From positions 1-11,742 of the forward strand of contig CAZXSC010000088.1 of NCBI GenBank assembly GCA_964643045.1: DNA of 11,742 nucleotides, written 5' to 3'. Position 1 is the stretch's first letter. The number at the start of each line of letters is the position of its first letter. This document shows, in pieces, positions 7,539-11,742 of this stretch. Both the position numbers and the translations under genes were made by a program. The DNA comes from TMED23 sp964643045 (GTDB taxonomy: Bacteria; Pseudomonadota; Alphaproteobacteria; Rhodospirillales; UBA2165). The notes beneath the pieces were generated by a model. That model was not told where the DNA came from. It made no database searches and saw only the letters and a list, made by a program, of their open reading frames with translations.

Positions 7539-7912
7539 TAACTTGCCTTATTTTTTCCGACTTTGATTATTTCCGTCATTGTTATTCCGAGGCGGTCCTC
7601 TAAAACAACAACTTCTCCCCGTGCTACTAAACGGTTATTCACATAAATATCGATTGCTTCACCAACTTTGCGATCTAATTCTACGACCGCACCTTTACCT
7701 AGGCGCAACAACCGGGACACTTCCATCCTAGATTTACCCAAGACAGCGGAAACTTGAACTGGGATATCGTATACAGCTTCCAGGTCTTTAGCACTAGTAG
7801 GAATATCGGGTATTTCTGGCTCAGTTACCGCCTCACCACCTTCAACAAGACTACTGTCTGTGGATTGGGATTCATCCTCAAGTTCTGATAATTCTAGATT
7901 CTGATCACCCAT
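7538..7912 (-). CDS. fliN: Flagellar motor switch protein FliN
   Basis: This 124-residue protein has an acidic, Ser/Glu-rich N-terminal tail (about 1-40) and a C-terminal SpoA (surface presentation of antigens) domain (about 44-118). The domain shows the FliN pattern YDIPVQVSAVLGKSRMEV, then LLRLGKGAVVELD, then the loop VNNRLVARGEVVVLEDRLGI. FliN forms the bottom of the C ring with FliM, binds FliH, and so docks the export ATPase complex. Length and the single SpoA domain fit FliN rather than FliM. The start is supported by AGGAG at 7919-7923, 6 nt before the ATG. It is followed by motA with a 1-bp overlap. FliM is not encoded in the window. Confidence 0.95.
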   Translation of the reverse strand: MGDQNLELSELEDESQSTDSSLVEGGEAVTEPEIPDIPTSAKDLEAVYDIPVQVSAVLGKSRMEVSRLLRLGKGAVVELDRKVGEAIDIYVNNRLVARGEVVVLEDRLGITMTEIIKVGKNKAS

Positions 7913-7945
7913 TACAAGCTCCTAATTAATAATTTCTTTCACATT

Positions 7946-8878
7946 CTACGTTTTATTTTCTTTATTCACATCTTTCACGGTAATTTGTTCGCGATCTGGT
8001 TCACTATTTTTCTCAGTTACATTATCGATTTCAGATAATTCTGTCGATTTTGTATTGTCTGATTCTAGATCACCATCATTAAGATTTTGTTCAAATATGT
8101 CATCTGAATGTTCCCTGGGTAAGGCACCTATTTCTTTGGTGATGGTGTTATTTGATTGAGCACCATCTTTAAGTGTCTTTTTAGACTTTTCCTTGATTTT
8201 GCTTAATGTTTCCATAGATACAGTTGAATTTTGTGAAATGATTTCGTCAACTTCACGCATTAGTCTGTCAAGATTCCGTTCTGCGGTTCCATTAGACCAT
8301 TCAATCACACAATTACCTTCAGCAACATTTTCATCAGCCGTAATGGAAAAACTATTATCCATTTCGGTGTTCTGAAATCGGCCCGAGAATCTATCTGATA
8401 GCTCACGGCTGATGGAAGGATTAACTTTAATTATTATTCGTGGATCGTCAATTAGGCGATCCAGTAAATTTTTTATAACTGCCTCCACTTCGTTCATAGC
8501 CGATTGCTTATTTAGCATTGGGAAGAATTTGCGCACAATTGCAAGCGCGAGCGCTGTTGCGTCGTCAGTTATTTCTTGATTGGCCTTTATTTGCTCAGAT
8601 TGGAGTGTGGTCAGATTATCTGCTATTGTGTTAAGCGTGTCGATTAATGTTTTTTCAATTCCCTCCAACGCTGACTGTGTGCCCTTTTTTTGGCCATCAG
8701 AAAAACTTTTCTCACGGGCCTCCGTAACTTCTTCTTCGCTAAATGTTTGCAGCGTTTGTTCTTCCAATTCATTTTCTTCTTCTGGGAAAGATAAAGAATC
8801 ATTTTCAGCAAGTTCGGGAATGATTGGTTCAAGTTCATCAAAAATTGTGTCAAACATGAATTTTTCGGTGCTGGGCAT
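7946..8878 (-). CDS. fliH: FliH, regulator of the flagellar export ATPase, with long C-terminal tail
   Basis: This 310-residue protein sits between fliG and fliN, the usual place of alphaproteobacterial fliH (flbE in Caulobacter). The core has the FliH pattern: an acidic N-terminus, then SEEEVTEAREKSFSDGQKKG (47-66), like the FliH 'F.e.el..Ar..Af..G...G' helix, a long helix to about 120 (ALALAIVRKFFPML), then the C-terminal domain with DDPRIIIKVNPSI (144-156) and ENVAEGNCVIEWSNGTAERNLD (183-204, in part), ending near 217. FliH holds FliI and anchors it to FliN. About 90 extra residues follow (about 220-310), rich in D, E, N, S and T and lacking a clear domain, so the protein is longer than the usual 200-240. 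No frameshift is visible; the tail ends cleanly at the TAG before the fliN ribosome site. Start: ATG at 8878, weak upstream site. Confidence 0.85.
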   Translation of the reverse strand: MPSTEKFMFDTIFDELEPIIPELAENDSLSFPEEENELEEQTLQTFSEEEVTEAREKSFSDGQKKGTQSALEGIEKTLIDTLNTIADNLTTLQSEQIKANQEITDDATALALAIVRKFFPMLNKQSAMNEVEAVIKNLLDRLIDDPRIIIKVNPSISRELSDRFSGRFQNTEMDNSFSITADENVAEGNCVIEWSNGTAERNLDRLMREVDEIISQNSTVSMETLSKIKEKSKKTLKDGAQSNNTITKEIGALPREHSDDIFEQNLNDGDLESDNTKSTELSEIDNVTEKNSEPDREQITVKDVNKENKT

Positions 8879-8928
8879 ATTGTTGTGGCTTCTCTCTGAA
8901 CTAGGATTAATTATAATCGATTTGAGTT

Positions 8929-9945
8929 TTAGAATATAAGTTCGTCACCGCCACCACCAATCACAATTTCGCCCTCTTCTCCTAGCTTTCTTGCCGTGGT
9001 GACGATGGATGCCTGCGCGTCATTAACGTCCTTTAATCGCACTGGCCCCATTGCTTCCATATCTTCAGTCATCATTTTCCCCGCACGTTCGGACATATTT
9101 TTGAAAAAGAGGTCCCGAAGATCCTCGGATGAGCCTTTCATAGCCAGAGCTAGTTGGTCTTTATCAACCTGGCGCAGTAAGACTTGTATGCCTGCTGGAT
9201 CAACATTGACAAGATCTTCGAAGGTGAACATCAAACCCTTTATCCGCTCAGCACTTTCCTCATTACGTTTTTCCAAAGCGGTCATGAATCTTTCTTCCGT
9301 TGTACCGTCAAAATTGTTGAAAATATTAGCCATTATCTCATGGCTGTCGGGTTTCCCGCTGCGTGCGGCTACATTACTCATAAATTCTGTTCGCAGTGTT
9401 TTTTCCACGCCGTCAAGGACTTCTTTTTGCACAGCCTCCATTTGAAGCAAGCGCATGATTACTTCCATGGCAAAGTTCTCAGGTAAGATTGTTAATACAC
9501 GTGAGCAATGTTCCGGTTTAAGCTTTGATAGAACGAGGGCGACGGTTTGTGGATATTCGTTTTTTAGATAATTAGCTAAAACTTGTTCATCGACGTTACC
9601 CAGTTTATCCCACATGGTCCTACCTGCAGGTCCGCGGATTTCTTCCATGATCATATCCACCTTCTCACTATCGAAGCCAGCTAGTAGCAAACGCTCAGTT
9701 GTGTCGTAGGTGCCGACGAGAGGGCCGGAGGAAGATTGTTGAGAAGTGAATTCGGCAAGCAGTTGATCAACAATGGAAGCATCAATCGTACCAAGTTTGG
9801 AAATTGCAAGGGATAGTTCTTTTATCTCATCATCTTCCATGATATTAAAGAGCATAGAAGAGTGCTCCTGTTCTAGAGACAGCATGAAAATGGCTGCTTT
9901 TTCACTGCCGGTTAAATCACTGTAGGAATCTTTTACGGGTTCCAT
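8929..9945 (-). CDS. fliG: Flagellar motor switch protein FliG
   Basis: This is a 338-residue FliG, normal length for the family. The N-terminal domain (about 8-100) binds FliF. The middle domain has EYPQTVALVLSKL (130-142), the EHPQ motif with Tyr for His. The hinge and MFXF region reads MFTFEDL (239-245), and the C-terminal domain is about 245-338. The torque helix and its neighbours (KGSSEDLRDLFFKNMSERA, 270-288) keep Arg287 and, in TEDMEAMGPVRL (293-304), Glu294/Asp295 and Arg303, at the positions of the charged residues in Escherichia coli that meet MotA. The first Asp of the usual pair is Glu here. The start is well supported: AAGG in AAGGTG (9950-9955) lies 6 nt before the ATG. It follows fliF by 34 bp. 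FliG transmits stator force to the rotor and sets the direction of rotation. Confidence 0.97.
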   Translation of the reverse strand: MEPVKDSYSDLTGSEKAAIFMLSLEQEHSSMLFNIMEDDEIKELSLAISKLGTIDASIVDQLLAEFTSQQSSSGPLVGTYDTTERLLLAGFDSEKVDMIMEEIRGPAGRTMWDKLGNVDEQVLANYLKNEYPQTVALVLSKLKPEHCSRVLTILPENFAMEVIMRLLQMEAVQKEVLDGVEKTLRTEFMSNVAARSGKPDSHEIMANIFNNFDGTTEERFMTALEKRNEESAERIKGLMFTFEDLVNVDPAGIQVLLRQVDKDQLALAMKGSSEDLRDLFFKNMSERAGKMMTEDMEAMGPVRLKDVNDAQASIVTTARKLGEEGEIVIGGGGDELIF

Positions 9946-9979
9946 TAATCACCTTATTTTCCAAGTGTTATAACTTTTG

Positions 9980-11590
9980 TTAGTTATTCTTATACATCCA
10001 AGAGCGGATGATCGATAGAGCTTCTTCAGGGTTATTTGATATAATCTCACCTACTTTTTTCAAGGCTGAGGCTTTAACGCGGCCTTCGATACGCTCGATG
10101 TCAATTAATTCGTCATATTCTTCGGCTTCACCTGGCCCTGAAAGGGCGGGAGTTAACATAGCCCCATCTTCTAATAGTTTTTGGTCGGAGCCCGCGGCAG
10201 TAGCAGGCAATGACTCGAATGCCCGCGAAACTAAGGGGCGAACGATTAGCAAAATAACTAATATAGCAAGAATACTTAGAACCGTTACTTCTGTCATCCG
10301 CAAAAGGTCATCTTTTTGTAAGCCAAAAAATAAATCAAGAGGTTTATCTGTTTCCAAGCGCTGATCAGCAAACCTCATATTTATAACTTCAACAGTATCG
10401 CCTCGCCCTTTATCAAAGCCTATGGCCGAGGAAACTAGTTTTGTTAAATTATTCATCTCTTCGGCTGGTCGGGGTTTATATTCCATTATTCCGTTCGCAT
10501 TTTCTACCATGATGCCATCAACTAAAACAGCAACTGATAATCTTTTAATTGCGCCAACCTCTTTGGCGAAGTTGGTTATTTTCTTTGTGATTTCAAAATT
10601 TACTTGCTCATCAGTCTTCGACTCGCGCGACGAAGCTTTTGGTCCACCCTGATTATCTTGTCCATCTGGCAGATTAGTTTGGACAGTCACGGTTTGATTT
10701 TCACTTTCCTCTGAAGTCATATTTTCGTCAATCGTTCTGGTAGAACGGACAACCTGTCCATCTGGATCGTAAGTTTCTTCAGTGGTAGAAGTGCGATCAA
10801 AGTCAAGATCAGCATCTATTCTAACATGCACTTTTCCAGGGCCAACTGATTTGGTTAATAATTCCGTTAATTCCCGAGCAAGCCGTAACTCGAGAGAGAT
10901 TTTACGCTCAATGAGACTATCGGCACGGACAGTATCCGTTTTATCTCCCTTTGCGAGTAAGTTTCCTTTGTCATCTACTATCGCTACACGATCTGGTTCA
11001 AGTTCCGGTACTGCTGACGCAACTAGGTGCTGTACAGCGGCAATCCGTTCGCCTGCTAGTTTACTAGAGCCTCGCATTTTAAGAATTACTGATGCGGTCG
11101 CAGTTTGTTTTTCACGGCTGAACATTTGTCTTTTTGGGAGTACCAAGTGAACCCTGGCGGCGTGAACTGCTTTGAGGGATCGTATTGTTCGAGCAAGTTC
11201 ACCTTCAAGAGCACGCACTAATGAGATATTTTGCATGAAGTTAGTGGTGCCGAGGGCATTTGAATCATCAAATATTTCGTAGCCAATTGTACCCCCGTCA
11301 GGCAGGCCTTGTGAAGCTAAAGCCAAACGCATTGAAGCGACTTTTTCACTGGGGATATAAATTTGACTGCCGTTTTCCTTGACTTCATAAGGGATATTTT
11401 TTTGCTGCAGTTCGGAAATGATTTGACTCGAGTCTGCTGAGTCAAGATTTGAAAATAACAAATCCATACTCGTGCCAGTCAACCGTGTCATCATGAAAAT
11501 GAAAAATAATATGAGAGCAGCAAAAACAACCCCCATAATTGCAACACGAACAGTTCCTAGATTTTTTAGGAAGTCAAAAAAAGTGCCCAA
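9980..11590 (-). CDS. fliF: Flagellar MS-ring protein FliF
   Basis: This 536-residue protein is the MS-ring subunit, on which the rotor and export gate are built. A first membrane segment is at about 16-36 and a second at about 432-451. Between them is the periplasmic part with the secretin-like ring-building motifs (for example 'NFMQNISLVRALEGELARTI', 117-136, and 'AARVHLVLPKRQMFSREK', 144-161). A Gly/Asp/Ser-rich insertion (about 266-330) precedes the second half. The cytoplasmic tail ends with KKVGEIISNNPEEALSIIRSWMY (511-533, in part), the FliG-binding helices. The start is TTG at 11590; no ATG or GTG in frame lies between the upstream TAA and this codon, and AGAAGG (11600-11605) is 9 nt away. 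It is the first gene of the minus-strand block, so its upstream region probably carries the operon promoter. Assignment is secure; the start is somewhat less so. Confidence 0.96.
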   Translation of the reverse strand: MGTFFDFLKNLGTVRVAIMGVVFAALILFFIFMMTRLTGTSMDLLFSNLDSADSSQIISELQQKNIPYEVKENGSQIYIPSEKVASMRLALASQGLPDGGTIGYEIFDDSNALGTTNFMQNISLVRALEGELARTIRSLKAVHAARVHLVLPKRQMFSREKQTATASVILKMRGSSKLAGERIAAVQHLVASAVPELEPDRVAIVDDKGNLLAKGDKTDTVRADSLIERKISLELRLARELTELLTKSVGPGKVHVRIDADLDFDRTSTTEETYDPDGQVVRSTRTIDENMTSEESENQTVTVQTNLPDGQDNQGGPKASSRESKTDEQVNFEITKKITNFAKEVGAIKRLSVAVLVDGIMVENANGIMEYKPRPAEEMNNLTKLVSSAIGFDKGRGDTVEVINMRFADQRLETDKPLDLFFGLQKDDLLRMTEVTVLSILAILVILLIVRPLVSRAFESLPATAAGSDQKLLEDGAMLTPALSGPGEAEEYDELIDIERIEGRVKASALKKVGEIISNNPEEALSIIRSWMYKNN

Positions 11591-11599
11591 TTCAGTCGC

Positions 11600-11605
11600 C
11601 CTTCT
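11600..11605 (-). promoter_or_regulatory. Ribosome binding site for the TTG-started fliF
   Basis: AGAAGG on the minus strand lies 9 nt before the TTG at 11590. It is the best Shine-Dalgarno match near the start of the FliF homology, and no ATG or GTG competes in frame, so it supports the TTG start. Confidence 0.5.
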
Positions 11606-11612
11606 ATGTTTT

Positions 11613-11628
11613 AGCCATTTTTTTGGCT
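11613..11628. repeat. Inverted repeat in the fliF leader
   Basis: AGCCA and TGGCT, perfect 5-bp arms, flank six A (minus strand). It lies 22 bp before the TTG start, so it could form a small leader hairpin or be a protein site. The arms are short and the flanks do not extend the stem, so it may be chance. Confidence 0.25.
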
Positions 11629-11706
11629 TTATTTATCAAGATTTCTTTTGATGAAGTTTATCTAGAAATACTTGAACGAGGTTTGTAAAAAATTAATACT
11701 TCTATG

Positions 11707-11721
11707 TAAAAAAGTAGTTAA
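11707..11721 (-). promoter_or_regulatory. Possible CtrA-like site upstream of fliF
   Basis: On the minus strand TTAA-N7-TTTA differs by one base from the CtrA motif TTAA-N7-TTAA. CtrA activates the fliF promoter in Caulobacter (known there). In such AT-rich DNA a one-mismatch hit is expected often, so this is weak support. Confidence 0.2.
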
Positions 11722-11726
11722 CACTC

Positions 11727-11739
11727 GGCAGAAATTGCC
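11727..11739. repeat. GGCA-N5-TGCC dyad upstream of fliF
   Basis: GGCA and TGCC flank GAAAT in this otherwise AT-rich stretch, about 137 bp before the fliF start. A short palindrome here could be an operator; FlbD, encoded in the same block, represses fliF in Caulobacter and is the obvious candidate binder. The window ends 3 bp later, so the context to the right is unseen. Inference only. Confidence 0.25.
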
Positions 11740-11742
11740 TAG

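Larger units (their letters stand above)
11591..11742 (-). promoter_or_regulatory. Probable promoter region of the fliF operon
   Basis: These 152 bp upstream of fliF contain no convincing gene on either strand; all frames break quickly. The DNA is very AT-rich. Three structured sequences lie in it, listed separately: a dyad at 11727-11739, a near-match to a CtrA half-site pair at 11707-11721, and an inverted repeat with an A-tract at 11613-11628. No clear sigma-70, sigma-54 or sigma-28 promoter could be picked out. The promoter role rests on position at the head of the block. Confidence 0.45.

Noticed and set aside
8996..9486. Plus-strand frames opposite fliG
   Set aside because: FliG is unambiguous on the minus strand across the whole stretch; the antisense frames have no motif and no ribosome site that I could see.
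11726..11740. Possible sigma-54 promoter (CGGCAGAAATTGCC)
   Set aside because: The GG and GC are 8 bp apart instead of the required 10, on both strands, so the -24/-12 spacing is wrong.
11600..11742. Partial gene entering from the right edge
   Set aside because: The longest open stretch is about 26 codons at the edge on the minus strand, with no start, no ribosome site and no recognisable motif.
1..11742. Mobile elements, CRISPR arrays, tRNA/rRNA genes, toxin-antitoxin or defence genes
   Set aside because: None was seen. The window is filled by flagellar genes in a known order, and nothing supports a previously undescribed system here.

Overview
The window is most of a flagellar gene cluster from an AT-rich alphaproteobacterium (G+C looks like about 40% by eye; not counted). 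The gene order fliF-fliG-fliH-fliN-(motA)-flbD-flhA-MinD/FlhG is the arrangement of alphaproteobacteria such as Rhodospirillales and Caulobacter. The FlbD-type regulator with a degenerate receiver and the MinD-like ATPase beginning almost at its P-loop fit that group. I cannot name the genus from sequence alone; a low-G+C rhodospirillalean or SAR116-like marine lineage is an inference.

Layout. At the left edge (22-444, + strand) is a small coiled-coil gene that looks like fliJ, probably the end of a fliI-fliJ unit whose fliI lies outside the window. Everything else is on the minus strand and is transcribed from right to left, starting near 11590: fliF (MS ring), fliG (switch and rotor), fliH (export ATPase regulator), fliN (C ring), a motA/pomA-type stator gene, flbD (sigma-54 activator), flhA (export gate), then after a 135-bp gap a MinD/FlhG-type ATPase and a FliK-like protein. 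The last gene meets fliJ tail to tail, 10 bp apart. Gaps within the block are 0-50 bp apart from the 135-bp one. There is a 1-bp overlap at fliN/motA and a 4-bp ATGA overlap at flhG/fliK, which points to one or two polycistronic units. The 152 bp right of fliF hold no convincing gene and are the likely promoter region.

How the genes fit together. FliF forms the membrane ring on which FliG and FliN assemble the rotor/switch. FlhA sits in that ring as the export gate, served by the FliH/FliI/FliJ ATPase complex. FliK would set hook length, MotA is one half of a stator, FlbD times later flagellar genes with sigma-54, and the MinD-like ATPase probably controls flagellar number or placement. FliM, FliI, MotB, FlhB and FlhF are not present here.

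I found no new biological system. The points worth a second look are small: no flhF next to flhG and an 18-codon reading frame in its place, a long acidic FliH tail, a motA without motB, a degenerate FlbD receiver, a divergent FliK, and two possible operator-like sequences upstream of a TTG-started fliF.
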